Below are positions 52,993 to 61,926 of a DNA stretch of 64,000 bases, one piece after another. This stretch comes from Glutamicibacter sp. JC586. GTDB taxonomy: Bacteria; Actinomycetota; Actinomycetes; Actinomycetales; Micrococcaceae. The notes below the pieces were generated by a model. The model did not search any database. It was not told the origin of the DNA and saw nothing but the letters and a program-made list of their open reading frames with translations. Numbering within the stretch: the stretch's first letter is position 1; each line of letters opens with the position of its first letter. A program made the position numbers and the translations under genes. The stretch spans positions 620,001-684,000 of the forward strand of contig NZ_VHIN01000010.1 in assembly GCF_009805585.1 (NCBI RefSeq), given 5' to 3'.

Positions 52993-54135
52993 CTACTTCT
53001 TGCGCCAGTTCATGTACTTTTCAAAGGCCCAGGCCAGCGGCTTATTCAGCGCCAGGTCCCATTCGCCATTGGTCTGCACGATGTCACAGCCGGTATTGGT
53101 CTTAAATTTGGTCAGGCCCGAGAGGTGGTGCTCCTTGTCTAAGGTGGCACTCACACCGCCCTGGTCAAGGTAGCGGCAGCCGGCGGCGATGGAATCTTCC
53201 ACCATGCGGTTCATGATGGCTTTGGGTGCAAAGAGTTTGCGCTGCTCATTGGAGGAGGCACCATAGAGGTACCAAGCCAGGTTCGATGAGCGGATCACGA
53301 TGGAGGCTGCTAGGTCCACGCCTTCGTTACTGGCGATGTACAGGGTGCAAGATCCTGGTACGGCTTCGTTGAGCACGCGGTGCATATTTTCGAAGTAGCT
53401 CAGCGGGCGGCCGGTGAATTCTTGACGGTCGGCGGTGGTGTTGTACAGCGCATGGAATCGAGCCATATCTGCGGTGTCGCCGACTTCGATCTCCAAGGTG
53501 CTCTTCAGCGCCTTGCGCGTCTCGTTGCGGGTGGTGGCCGAGTAGCTGGCCATGACCTGATCGACATCCAGTTGGGTGCCGTTTTCATCCTGAAGGGCCA
53601 CGCGGGCGACGTATTCTGGCTGGCCGGCACCGAAGTCTAGGCCAACGTCTTCCTTGGTGAACCCAAGATCCAGCAGGGCATCGTTCAGTGCCAGAGCCTG
53701 TTCGGATGAGCTCTTGAGCTCGAGATCAGCTAGTTGGGTGAACCCTTCTTTACCGAGGTTTTTGCGCACCGCAGCAGCAGCCCAGGTGCGTACTTCGCGC
53801 CCTGGTCCCATTTTCAGCTGGAATGCTCCGCGATTGCGCAGGTAAGCGGCCAATGGTCGAATGACCTTTTCGGCAGGGTATTCCTGGAAGTTGATGACCG
53901 GCCCGTCAGGTACATAGGCCAGGGTCTTTTTGATGACCGGGGCGGCGCGGTGCAGTACAAGGGCGGTTCCTACCAAGTCGTCTTGGTCGAAGAAACCGAG
54001 GGATTCACCCCGCCATCCACCTTTGACGCGGGCCCATTCGGGACGCTGCAAGAAGCTAACGTCGAGGGCGGTCTCAAGGAAGGCTGAGTGTTCGGCGCTG
54101 GTAATCGGACGCAGGTGCAGGTCGTTGTGGCTCAC
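52993..54135 (-). CDS. FemX/FemAB-type peptidoglycan bridge aminoacyltransferase
   Basis: A 380-residue FemAB-family protein with two GNAT-like halves. Typical blocks are FLQRPEWARVKGGW near the start, LPYYADGP-type YVPDGPVINF, and YLYGASSNEQRKLFAPKAI near 293. Family members add an amino acid from aminoacyl-tRNA to the lysine side chain of lipid II or its precursor. The start is GTG 54135 with a weak ribosome site. It is immediately upstream of the ATP-grasp ligase gene. Confidence 0.92.
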   Translation of the reverse strand: MSHNDLHLRPITSAEHSAFLETALDVSFLQRPEWARVKGGWRGESLGFFDQDDLVGTALVLHRAAPVIKKTLAYVPDGPVINFQEYPAEKVIRPLAAYLRNRGAFQLKMGPGREVRTWAAAAVRKNLGKEGFTQLADLELKSSSEQALALNDALLDLGFTKEDVGLDFGAGQPEYVARVALQDENGTQLDVDQVMASYSATTRNETRKALKSTLEIEVGDTADMARFHALYNTTADRQEFTGRPLSYFENMHRVLNEAVPGSCTLYIASNEGVDLAASIVIRSSNLAWYLYGASSNEQRKLFAPKAIMNRMVEDSIAAGCRYLDQGGVSATLDKEHHLSGLTKFKTNTGCDIVQTNGEWDLALNKPLAWAFEKYMNWRKK

Positions 54136-54180
54136 GGGTGAAATCTTATCGCGTTTCAGGTACGTTAGCAGGAAGGCTGG

Positions 54181-54196
54181 ATACCCCTAGGGGGTA
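54181..54196. promoter_or_regulatory. CsoR operator copy 1
   Basis: TACCCCTAGGGGGTA matches the CsoR-type pattern of G/C tracts with a central TA, and lies just before the csoR promoter. A second copy follows at 54206-54222. Confidence 0.7.
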
Positions 54197-54197
54197 C

Positions 54198-54225
54198 TTG
54201 ACTTAATACCCCATAGGGGTATTAT
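54198..54225 (+). promoter_or_regulatory. Leaderless csoR promoter
   Basis: TTGACT (54198-54203) and TATTAT (54220-54225) are 16 bases apart. The -10 ends 6 bases before the csoR ATG at 54232, so transcription should start at or by the start codon. The main CsoR operator sits between the two boxes. Confidence 0.75.
54206..54222. promoter_or_regulatory. CsoR operator copy 2
   Basis: ATACCCCATAGGGGTAT is a perfect 17-base palindrome of the CsoR operator type. It fills the promoter spacer, so repressor binding would block RNA polymerase. Confidence 0.85.
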
Positions 54226-54231
54226 CGAAGT

Positions 54232-54561
54232 ATGGAAAGCACCCAGAACGTTGATGAGCATGCCCAGCACCATGGGTACCATGCCGACAAGTCAGCCTTG
54301 GAACGTCGCCTCAAGCGCATTGAAGGCCAAGTTCGTGGTGTGGCCAAGATGGTGGATGAAGATAAATACTGCATCGACATTTTGACCCAGATCTCGGCGA
54401 TCAACGCGGCATTGCACAAGGTCAGCGTGCAACTCATCGATGACCACATCGGTCACTGCGTTGTGGATGCCGCCAAATCCTCGATAGAAACCGGGGACCC
54501 AAGCATCGTTCAAGAGAAAATCTCCGAAGCGACCGCTGCCATTTCCCGACTGGTTCGCTAA
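54232..54561 (+). CDS. csoR: Copper-sensing repressor CsoR
   Basis: A 109-residue all-helical repressor. The Cu(I) ligands Cys47, His72 and Cys76 have the exact CsoR spacing (25 and 4). The core around residues 25-40 is RRLKRIEGQVRGVAKM. Without copper it binds the operators upstream; Cu(I) releases it. It controls the copZ and copA genes that follow. A His-rich N-terminus (HAQHHGYH) is an unusual extra. Confidence 0.95.
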   Translation: MESTQNVDEHAQHHGYHADKSALERRLKRIEGQVRGVAKMVDEDKYCIDILTQISAINAALHKVSVQLIDDHIGHCVVDAAKSSIETGDPSIVQEKISEATAAISRLVR

Positions 54562-54618
54562 CGGCCAATCCCTATAGATTTCCGATTCACACAAGATTCA
54601 TCGAAAGAGAGCAAGATC

Positions 54619-54939
54619 ATGAGCCACGAATGCAACTGCGGATGCTCCAACGAGAACAACGCAAACACCTCCCAGGGTCTACAGATCACCACGCGTGATC
54701 AAGCTACTCCCCTGAGCATTCAGACCGAACTGAAGATCTCCGGCATGACTTGTGGTCACTGCGTAGCCTCAGTCACCGAAGAACTCAAAGAACTGCCCGG
54801 CGTGCAAAACGTCGACGTTGTTCTCGATGCCCAAGGCATCTCCACCGCCACCGTCACGGCAACCGAAAACTTGAGCGAAGAGAGAATCCGCGAAGCCATC
54901 GACGAGGCCGGATACAAGCTCGAAGCCATCAACGCCTAG
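54619..54939 (+). CDS. copZ: Copper chaperone CopZ-like protein
   Basis: A 106-residue protein with a heavy-metal-associated domain carrying GMTCGHC at about residues 42-48. An N-terminal cysteine-rich tail (ECNCGCS) is not part of the usual CopZ and may bind extra copper. It follows csoR by 57 bases and precedes the P-type ATPase, to which it would deliver Cu(I). Confidence 0.9.
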   Translation: MSHECNCGCSNENNANTSQGLQITTRDQATPLSIQTELKISGMTCGHCVASVTEELKELPGVQNVDVVLDAQGISTATVTATENLSEERIREAIDEAGYKLEAINA

Positions 54940-54995
54940 CCACCGAGCCAGGCACCTCCCGTCAGTCGCGGGAAAAGAAAGTGCAAGGTAGAAAA

Positions 54996-57239
54996 ATGTC
55001 CTCCCACGCACCCGAACACTCCCCAACGCAACTGCGCACCGTTGACCTCGACATTCAGGGAATGACCTGCGCCTCCTGCGTAAACCGAGTTGAGCGTAAG
55101 CTAGGTAAACTCCCCGGGGTGACCGCCAGCGTGAACCTTCCCTTGGAAACAGCCAAGGTTCAGGTTCCGGCCGATGTCAGCGATGAAACGCTGATTAGCA
55201 CCGTGGTTGCTGCCGGTTACTCGGCAACCGTCAAAAAGCCGGTTCAGCCCGAACACTCAGAGCACGATGAACATTCAGGCCATGAGCATTTGGTTCCCAA
55301 CCACCTGCTGCGCCGACTGATCATCTCAGCGGTCTTCACCATTCCGCTCTTCGTGATTTCCATGGTTCCCGCCGCGCAGTTCCCCCACTGGGGTTGGGTC
55401 GCTTTTGCGCTGGCCACCCCGGTAGTTATGTACGGCGCTTGGCCGTTTCATAAGGCCGCGGCGATCAATGCACGGCATTTCTCCTCCACGATGGACACCT
55501 TGGTGTCCCTTGGCGTGCTGGCAGCCTATTTGTTCTCCGCCCTCCAGCTGATCGTCGATCCACAGATGACTGCACACACCGGCATGAAGATGAGTGAGCA
55601 TGCGCTGTACTTCGAAACCGCCGGTGTGGTGTCCACCTTATTGCTACTTGGACGTTTCTTGGAGCATCGAGCCAAAACTTCAGCTAGCGATGCGTTAAAG
55701 TCCTTGCTGAACCTCGGCGCCAAGGATGCGGTGGTTTTGCGTGATGGACAAGAAGTTAAGGTCGCCGCGAGCCAGCTTCAGCCAGGCGATCACTTCATAG
55801 TGCGTCCAGGGGAAAAGATCGCTACCGACGGCCGAGTTATCGATGGCCTCAGCGCGGTGGACACCTCACTGATCACCGGCGAATCGGTCCCCCAGGAAGT
55901 ACAGGTTGGTTCCGAGGTCACCGGGGCAACGTTGAACACTTCTGGCCGCCTCATCGTTGAGGCTACCCGGGTGGGCGAAGAAACCACTCTGGCCCAGATG
56001 GGCAAGCTGGTTTCAGAAGCACAATCAGGTAAGGCCCCCATCGCGCGTCTGGCTGACCGGATTTCAGCGGTCTTTGTCCCGATTGTTTTGGCCATCGCAG
56101 CGCTTACCTTCCTCATTTGGTGGCTCGTTTCGTCAGATCCTTATCAAGCATTTAGTGCCGCGATTGCGGTACTGGTCATTGCTTGCCCTTGCGCCTTGGG
56201 ACTAGCTACTCCCATTGGTCTGCTGGTTGGTACCGGCCGGGGCGCTCAGCTGGGCGTTTTGATTCGTGGTCCGCAGGTTTTGGAAGACACTCGCAAGCTG
56301 GACACCGTAGTGGTGGATAAGACCGGCACTGTCACCACCGGGATCATGGCCCACACCGGCACCAGTACTGCGCACGGTGTTGATGCTGATGACATTCTCA
56401 AAATAGCCGCGGCTGTGGAACATCATTCCGAGCACCCGATTGCTCAGGCGATCGCCAGCGCTGGCGCGAAACTCGGCGCCTTACCAGAAGCCACCAACTT
56501 CATTTCCGAACCAGGTGGTGGTGTCATGGCTATGGTTGCCGGCGCGCGCGTGGTGGTCGGCCGCAAGAGCTGGCTTGAAGCCCAAGGTACAGCACTCGAT
56601 TCTCACGCACTCGCTGCGCTCGACGAAGCTGAACAAGCCGGCGCTACCGCCATTTTGGTCGCGGTCAATGGCCAGTTCCGGGCGGTGATTTCGGTAGCCG
56701 ACGAAGTGAAGAAAACTTCAGCCGCTGCCATTAAGGATCTGCAGCAGCGCGGTTTGCGCGTGGTTTTGCTGACCGGAGATAATCCGGCGGTGGCCAACAA
56801 AGTTGCGGCCCAAGTAGGGATCAACCCTGAAGATGTGTTTGCTGGAGCCTTCCCGGCAGACAAATCTAAGGCTATTTCTTCCCTGCAGGAACAGGGCAAG
56901 GTCGTCGCCATGGTGGGTGATGGTGTGAATGACGCACCGGCCTTGGCTCAGGCCGATCTTGGTATTGCCATGGGTTCGGGTACGGACGCGGCGATCGAGG
57001 CTGCCGACATCACCCTGATGGGCAATGACTCGCAGCAAGTAGTGACCGCCATCGATCTTTCGGCCAAGACCTTGGCCACGATCAAGTCCAACTTGTTCTG
57101 GGCTTTCGCCTACAACACAGCTGGTATCCCGATCGCGGCCTTGGGTTTGCTCAATCCGATGATCGCTGGCGCCGCCATGGCGGCCAGCTCCGTATTGGTG
57201 GTTGCCAACTCGCTGCGCCTTCGCAGTTTTGGCAAGTAA
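54996..57239 (+). CDS. copA: Copper-exporting P1B-type ATPase
   Basis: A 747-residue heavy-metal ATPase. It has one N-terminal metal domain (GMTCASC at 22-28), a His-rich linker (HSEHDEHSGHEH), the intramembrane CPC motif (Cys397, Cys399), phospho-acceptor Asp441 in DKTGT, an HP motif in HSEHPIAQ, and GDGVND at 641-646. These motifs fit Cu(I) export. The ATG at 54996 has an AAGGT site; an upstream frame from 54750 overlaps copZ and is rejected. Confidence 0.96.
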   Translation: MSSHAPEHSPTQLRTVDLDIQGMTCASCVNRVERKLGKLPGVTASVNLPLETAKVQVPADVSDETLISTVVAAGYSATVKKPVQPEHSEHDEHSGHEHLVPNHLLRRLIISAVFTIPLFVISMVPAAQFPHWGWVAFALATPVVMYGAWPFHKAAAINARHFSSTMDTLVSLGVLAAYLFSALQLIVDPQMTAHTGMKMSEHALYFETAGVVSTLLLLGRFLEHRAKTSASDALKSLLNLGAKDAVVLRDGQEVKVAASQLQPGDHFIVRPGEKIATDGRVIDGLSAVDTSLITGESVPQEVQVGSEVTGATLNTSGRLIVEATRVGEETTLAQMGKLVSEAQSGKAPIARLADRISAVFVPIVLAIAALTFLIWWLVSSDPYQAFSAAIAVLVIACPCALGLATPIGLLVGTGRGAQLGVLIRGPQVLEDTRKLDTVVVDKTGTVTTGIMAHTGTSTAHGVDADDILKIAAAVEHHSEHPIAQAIASAGAKLGALPEATNFISEPGGGVMAMVAGARVVVGRKSWLEAQGTALDSHALAALDEAEQAGATAILVAVNGQFRAVISVADEVKKTSAAAIKDLQQRGLRVVLLTGDNPAVANKVAAQVGINPEDVFAGAFPADKSKAISSLQEQGKVVAMVGDGVNDAPALAQADLGIAMGSGTDAAIEAADITLMGNDSQQVVTAIDLSAKTLATIKSNLFWAFAYNTAGIPIAALGLLNPMIAGAAMAASSVLVVANSLRLRSFGK

Positions 57240-57247
57240 CCGCGGGG

Positions 57248-57993
57248 CTACTGCGATTCCCTGACGCTGGTCATGACTTTCTTGAGAGTTGAGTACTGCT
57301 CGCTGGCAAGGAAGTCATTGGCCTCGTCGAGGGTGGTGTCCCCATCCTGGTCATATCCAAGGGCCTGCAGGTAGTCCGGATGCATCTGCATGGTCGGCCA
57401 GCGTTCTTCTTCTGTTTTGAAGTAGTCGAGAGCCGGCGTCTTCTACCAGTTCTTCCACTCATCATCAATGATGACCGCGACGGTCAAATCCTGTGCTCCA
57501 CCGCTAGCCACCGAGTAGTGCGACACCATGCTGGTCGGAGCGAACTGCAGCTGAGTTAGTGCGGAGTTGTCGAGAACTTCTCGACGGTAAGTATTGGTGT
57601 CCCCGTCAGTGTCCCTGAAACTTGTGGTCTCAAAGTTCATTACCGGAACCCCTTCGGAATCCCAGACGTTGTAAGAGGTGTATTCCGCGGAGCATTCATA
57701 CTCGCAGTTCGCGACGATCTCCCAATCACTAGGCACATCAAACGTGAGATTGTAAAAGGTCACGGTCTTCCATGACTGACCAGGATCTTCAGTCGGTTCC
57801 GTCGGCGTTGGTGTGGGCGTGGGCGTGGATGCCGGTGGACCAGCATGTTCGGGCGGACCGGCATGTGACGGAGCTAGAGCCGATGAAGGCGGGCCTGCAT
57901 GATCGGGTGGTCCTGCGTTTTCTGGTGGTGCAGCTGTAATCCTATAGCTAGCAGTGCGCCGCTCTTTGGCAGCGCTGTGAGATGTGAATTCAT
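57248..57993 (-). pseudogene. Decayed secreted-protein gene
   Basis: A strong GAGAGGAG site and ATG 57993 open MNSHLTALPKSGALLAIG, a signal-peptide-like start, but this frame soon stops. The coding frame continues in another phase as TAAPPENAGPPDHAGPPSSA, a Pro-rich linker with TPTPTPT repeats, then a folded domain (SWKTVTFYNLTFDVPSDWE). A TAG at 57443 interrupts it before KTPALDYFKTEEERWPTM and the end at 57248. One frameshift and one nonsense change are needed to explain it. Confidence 0.7.
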
Positions 57994-58153
57994 GGTGGGG
58001 CTCCTCTCTCCCATCCACAAGAATGAGACTCCCCCCACTTTAATCAATACAGTGTACATAAAGACTTGGTCGCAAGTCGGCAAAAACCGAACGCCATTCA
58101 CTGCCCCCTGGTGACCCAATTGTCATCATTCGTGAAATCTTCTGACATGCGAC

Positions 58154-58183
58154 TTGCGTCACACTGATCGATCTGCGCATACT
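58154..58183 (+). promoter_or_regulatory. Possible promoter of the glycine riboswitch-cycA unit
   Basis: TTGCGT (58154-58159) and CATACT (58178-58183) with an 18-base spacer precede the riboswitch by about 30 bases. The match is moderate. Confidence 0.4.
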
Positions 58184-58213
58184 GTGATGGCAATCACCAC
58201 AATGCCGTTGATG

Positions 58214-58409
58214 CGTGGCGGGAGAGTTCCGTCCTCACCAGGGGCGGGCGCCGTAGGAGCAATTTCCTCCCCGGGAAACTCTCAGGCACCCGTACCGCCA
58301 CGAGAAGGCAATTCTGGAAAGCAGTGCGGGATGAACCGCATTCACCGAAGGAGCAAGCTTCGCCCAGTAATCGGGTCCAAGCGAAAACTCTCAGGTCGAA
58401 ATACAGAAC
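58214..58409 (+). promoter_or_regulatory. Tandem glycine riboswitch
   Basis: Two aptamer-like units in tandem. Unit 1 (58214-58302) has GGGAGAG, the CCGTAGGAGCAA core and AACTCTCAGGC, closed by CGTGGCGG with CCGCCACG. Unit 2 (58311-58409) has CCGAAGGAGCAAGC and AAACTCTCAGG, closed by TTCTG with CAGAA. These are the conserved glycine riboswitch elements. A GGAGGGA/TCCCTCC hairpin (58412-58465) follows and is probably the expression platform. The gene downstream is cycA. Confidence 0.85.
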
Positions 58410-58593
58410 GGGGAGGGACCACGAACAGTGACGCCACACGCGTCCCAGAATCGTCGGCTCCCTCCAGCGGCATTCTCAACCGTTGCTCTTGGCGTAACGA
58501 GTTGACGGGGCCTTCCAAGGAGTCGGGTACTTCTGGGCGCTACGCACAGTGACGTGCGATGGCGCCGCATCCCACTCCTGGAAGGCAACCAGC

Positions 58594-60099
58594 ATGAGTT
58601 CCACCAGTTCTAATCCCACACTCGAATGCGGCCTCTCAAACCGTCACATCCAACTCATCGCCATCGGCGGTGCCATTGGAACCGGCCTCTTTATGGGCTC
58701 GGGCAAAACCATCTCCGTCGCCGGACCCTCAGTCATCTTTGTGTACATGGTCATCGGCTTCATGCTCTTCTTCGTCATGCGCGCCATGGGTGAATTACTG
58801 CTGAGCAACCTGAACTACAAGACTTTTGCAGACTTCGCCGGTGACCTCTTGGGTCCATGGGCCGCGTTTTTCACCGGCTGGACCTACTGGTTCTGTTGGG
58901 TAGTGACCGGCATTGCCGATGTGGTGGCCATCGCCCACTACGTCGCTTTCTGGTGGGGCGATCTGCCCTTATGGATCCCTGCCCTGGCCTGCATCGCCCT
59001 GCTGTTGGTACTGAACTTAGCTACCGTCAAAGCTTTTGGTGAGACAGAATTCTGGTTCGCACTAATCAAGATCGTGGCCATCGGTGCGCTCATCGTGGTT
59101 GGTCTAGTCATGATCATTACCGGGTTCCAGCACAATGGAGCGACTGCCTCGGTGAGCAACCTATGGGCCAACGGCGGCATGTTCCCCACCGGCTTCATGG
59201 GCTTTGTGGCAGGATTCCAGATTGCTGTTTTCGCTTTTGTGGGTATCGAATTGGTAGGCACCACCGCAGCAGAAACCAAGAATCCCGAAAAGACCTTACC
59301 CAAGGCCATCAACTCAATCCCCATCCGCATCTTGTTCTTCTACGTGGGCGCGCTCATCATTTTGATGACCGTTCAACCGTGGAAATTGTTCTCTTCTGAA
59401 AACTCGCCATTTGTTGGCATGTTTACCTTGGCTGGTTTGGCCGGGGCCGCTGGAATCATCAATTTTGTGGTGCTTACTTCCGCCACCTCCAGCGCTAACT
59501 CGGGAATCTACTCCACCTCACGCATGCTGCGCGGACTGGCCCTAGAAGGCGACGCGCCCACCGGTTTTGCGAAGCTTTCAGAACGCAAAGTGCCCAAGAA
59601 CGCGCTGATGTTCTCGTGCATGTTCCTGCTGGCCGGTGTTGTCCTGCTGTACAGCGGCGACTCGGTGATGGAGGCCTTCACCTTGGTAACCACCGTCTCA
59701 GCACTGTGTTTCATGTTTGTGTGGACCATCATCTTGCTCAGCTACCTAGTCTTCCGCGCACGTCGCCCACATCTGCATGATGCCTCGACTTTCAAGATGC
59801 CCGGTGGACGAGTAATGCCGTACGTGGTGTTGGGCTTCTTCGGGTTCATCGTCTGGGCGCTGACCACCCAGCCCGATACTCTCGTTGCACTGCTGGTGAC
59901 ACCGATATGGTTCCTCGTATTAGGCGTGGGTTACCTGGTGATTCGTCGCAATCCAAGGCACGAAGCCCTACGCCTTGCGCATGTGGGCAAGGTAGCCCAC
60001 GAACGCTACGAGGCTGCCGCGTACCGTGACGCCTTGGCCTTTGGGCACGATGCCGCATCGGTGAACCAACAGCCACTGGAGCACGACTCCCGACAGTAG
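58594..60099 (+). CDS. cycA: D-serine/D-alanine/glycine permease CycA
   Basis: A 501-residue amino-acid permease that matches E. coli CycA closely along most of its length, for example NRHIQLIAIGGAIGTGLFMG, YKTFADFAGDLLGPWAAFF and FAFVGIELVGTTAAETK. It should carry glycine and small neutral D- and L-amino acids. The ATG at 58594 has a GGAAGG ribosome site. A tandem glycine riboswitch lies just upstream, which fits a glycine transporter. A terminator follows the stop. Confidence 0.95.
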   Translation: MSSTSSNPTLECGLSNRHIQLIAIGGAIGTGLFMGSGKTISVAGPSVIFVYMVIGFMLFFVMRAMGELLLSNLNYKTFADFAGDLLGPWAAFFTGWTYWFCWVVTGIADVVAIAHYVAFWWGDLPLWIPALACIALLLVLNLATVKAFGETEFWFALIKIVAIGALIVVGLVMIITGFQHNGATASVSNLWANGGMFPTGFMGFVAGFQIAVFAFVGIELVGTTAAETKNPEKTLPKAINSIPIRILFFYVGALIILMTVQPWKLFSSENSPFVGMFTLAGLAGAAGIINFVVLTSATSSANSGIYSTSRMLRGLALEGDAPTGFAKLSERKVPKNALMFSCMFLLAGVVLLYSGDSVMEAFTLVTTVSALCFMFVWTIILLSYLVFRARRPHLHDASTFKMPGGRVMPYVVLGFFGFIVWALTTQPDTLVALLVTPIWFLVLGVGYLVIRRNPRHEALRLAHVGKVAHERYEAAAYRDALAFGHDAASVNQQPLEHDSRQ

Positions 60100-60106
60100 T
60101 GTCACC

Positions 60107-60148
60107 AAGCAGTTGCCTCGCATCAATATCGGTGCGGGGCAACTGCTT
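60107..60148. terminator. Bidirectional terminator
   Basis: AAGCAGTTGCC and GGCAACTGCTT form an 11-base stem with an inner TCGCA/TGCGG pairing, followed by a run of six T. It lies between the convergent cycA and FUSC genes. Confidence 0.85.
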
Positions 60149-60150
60149 TT

Positions 60151-61185
60151 TTACGCGGCGAGGTTTCTCTCGCGGCCAGCAAATATCCCGAAAAGAGTGC
60201 TTTGGACGGCGCCGATTCCAGCACCCAAGGCAGTCATTGCCACGCGGTCCAGCAGAAGGCTGGAGGCTGGTTCAGGGCTGACCATATGCACCATCAATAG
60301 TGCTGTGACTGTCATGAACACCATGCCGATGGCGTAGTTACGTAGGATCACTAATTCGATACAGATCTGACCAACGATGGCCACGACGAGGATAGCCCAA
60401 ACTGGCGGTTCAAAAATCAGGACTGTGGCAGTGAGCAGCACGCCGACGCACGTGCCGACACTTCGTTGCAGACCACGAGCCACTTTTGAATACGCATCTA
60501 TTCCGCTGACCGCGGCGATTGCTCCAAGGCTGGCCCAATACCAGTGACCGCCGCCCAGTAGATGTGCGATTACGGCAGCTAAGAAGATCCCCAAACCCAT
60601 TTGCGCTGAATCGCGCAGGGCTCGTGGACTAGGAGTCCATGTGTAGCCAGCTCCCAAGGTATGCCAAAGGTTAGCCCGACGTAGCGAGAGACCAAGCATG
60701 AAGAGCAAGCTGAAAATTATCGTGCCACCACCCACCAGCAACACCCCGACAAAGGAGCTGGCCGTGGCGGGAATACTTATGCACGCTCCGCCAGCAAAAA
60801 CCGCAAAGATGGGGCCCGGTGGCAGCCATCGCGCGGCCTGCGAAACGTAGTTGGCTCCGAAGCCAATTACGGCCAGCACCACAGCGCAGACATAAAAAGG
60901 CGCATGAATCATCGAGAAGAATGTTCCCAGCACCATGGCTGAAAGCTGCACGACGCCTACCGAAAGTTGCTGCCAGAATCGCGGAGCATAGGAGTCGTAG
61001 CGACCAAAGACGGCACAGAACGCGCCGAAAGCGGCATACATGGACCATTGAGCATGCCCGGTAACCGTCACCAACACCAGTGGCACCGCCAGCGCAAATG
61101 CTGCTTTTGCTGCCGGGATCGCCGATGGTTTATGAGGCGCAACCACAATACTGCGGCTGAATACCTCTTTGACGTGACGTTTCAC
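60151..61185 (-). CDS. FUSC-family membrane protein
   Basis: A 344-residue protein with about 10 hydrophobic segments in the FUSC/aromatic-acid-exporter pattern (GHAQWSMYAAFGAFCAVFGRY near residue 45, and GIDAYSKVARGLQRSVGTCVG near 230; each quoted in part). Relatives export aromatic acids or drugs. The start is GTG 61185, sharing one base with the MarR stop (TAGTG), so the genes are translationally linked. Confidence 0.88.
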   Translation of the reverse strand: MKRHVKEVFSRSIVVAPHKPSAIPAAKAAFALAVPLVLVTVTGHAQWSMYAAFGAFCAVFGRYDSYAPRFWQQLSVGVVQLSAMVLGTFFSMIHAPFYVCAVVLAVIGFGANYVSQAARWLPPGPIFAVFAGGACISIPATASSFVGVLLVGGGTIIFSLLFMLGLSLRRANLWHTLGAGYTWTPSPRALRDSAQMGLGIFLAAVIAHLLGGGHWYWASLGAIAAVSGIDAYSKVARGLQRSVGTCVGVLLTATVLIFEPPVWAILVVAIVGQICIELVILRNYAIGMVFMTVTALLMVHMVSPEPASSLLLDRVAMTALGAGIGAVQSTLFGIFAGRERNLAA

Positions 61186-61634
61186 TAACGCGCCTCACCA
61201 TCGGACTGAGCAACTATTTGCAACAGCGAACGCAGCATTTCCTGTTGTTGGGCGTCTAGGGCACCAAAAACTTCGGCTTCGCTACTGAGCGCTGCAGCGG
61301 TGGCGCGGGCGGTAAATTTTTTACCCATCGCGGTGAGTGTGATGATGTTTCGTCGGCGGTCCGCCAGGTCCACACTGCGCTCTAGGATTTTGCGTTCTGC
61401 AAGCTCATCCAGGTAGGCCACGAGGTGTCCACGGTTCAGATTCGAGTGGCTGGCCAGGTCGTTTTGCGACATGGGCCCGAACTCATCGAGTGCACACACG
61501 ATCATGAAGTGATTGCGAGTCAGAGACTCAGACTCCATGAAGGCGTTAAGGTCAACGGTGCTTGTTCGACCAGCACGCGAGGTCAAGTAGCTCAGGGAGT
61601 TCCATTGGAACCGTGGAATCAAGTAGTCTGCCAT
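61185..61634 (-). CDS. MarR-family regulator
   Basis: A 149-residue winged-helix regulator (FGPMSQNDLASHSNLNRGHL with the following wing VDLADRRRNIITLTAMG). It is the first gene of a two-gene unit with the FUSC exporter and probably represses it until an aromatic ligand binds. The ATG at 61634 lacks a good ribosome site. Confidence 0.9.
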   Translation of the reverse strand: MADYLIPRFQWNSLSYLTSRAGRTSTVDLNAFMESESLTRNHFMIVCALDEFGPMSQNDLASHSNLNRGHLVAYLDELAERKILERSVDLADRRRNIITLTAMGKKFTARATAAALSSEAEVFGALDAQQQEMLRSLLQIVAQSDGEAR

Positions 61635-61862
61635 CTAACCAAAATATCATTTCATACCGAAACTATTTCGCTACGAGACGTTAATTGATTGAATGTCACA
61701 CCACGTACTCCTCCTGCCCGGGCGGACCCGTGCACTGCTAAATTCCTGTCTGATACATAGCCTCTGACTCGAACCACGGAAGTGCGTATCCCTGACATCT
61801 AGAAAATGAGGGCTCTGTGCTTTGGGCACTAGAGGAGTCTGCCTGAAGAATTTAGTGGCTCA

Positions 61863-61894
61863 TGGCCTCCGACCAATCCTCAGGTCGGAGGCCA
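61863..61894 (-). terminator. Stem-loop after the GMC oxidoreductase gene
   Basis: A perfect 12-base stem (TGGCCTCCGACC and its complement) with an 8-base loop, 33 bases after the stop on the minus strand. No clear T-run follows. Confidence 0.6.
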
Positions 61895-61926
61895 AGTAAG
61901 GCCTGTCATAGATCCTCGCGCCTTCT

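Noticed and set aside
58154-58552. Plus-strand frame of 132 residues upstream of cycA
   Set aside because: The sequence is a tandem glycine riboswitch; the frame is a by-product and codes low-complexity residues.
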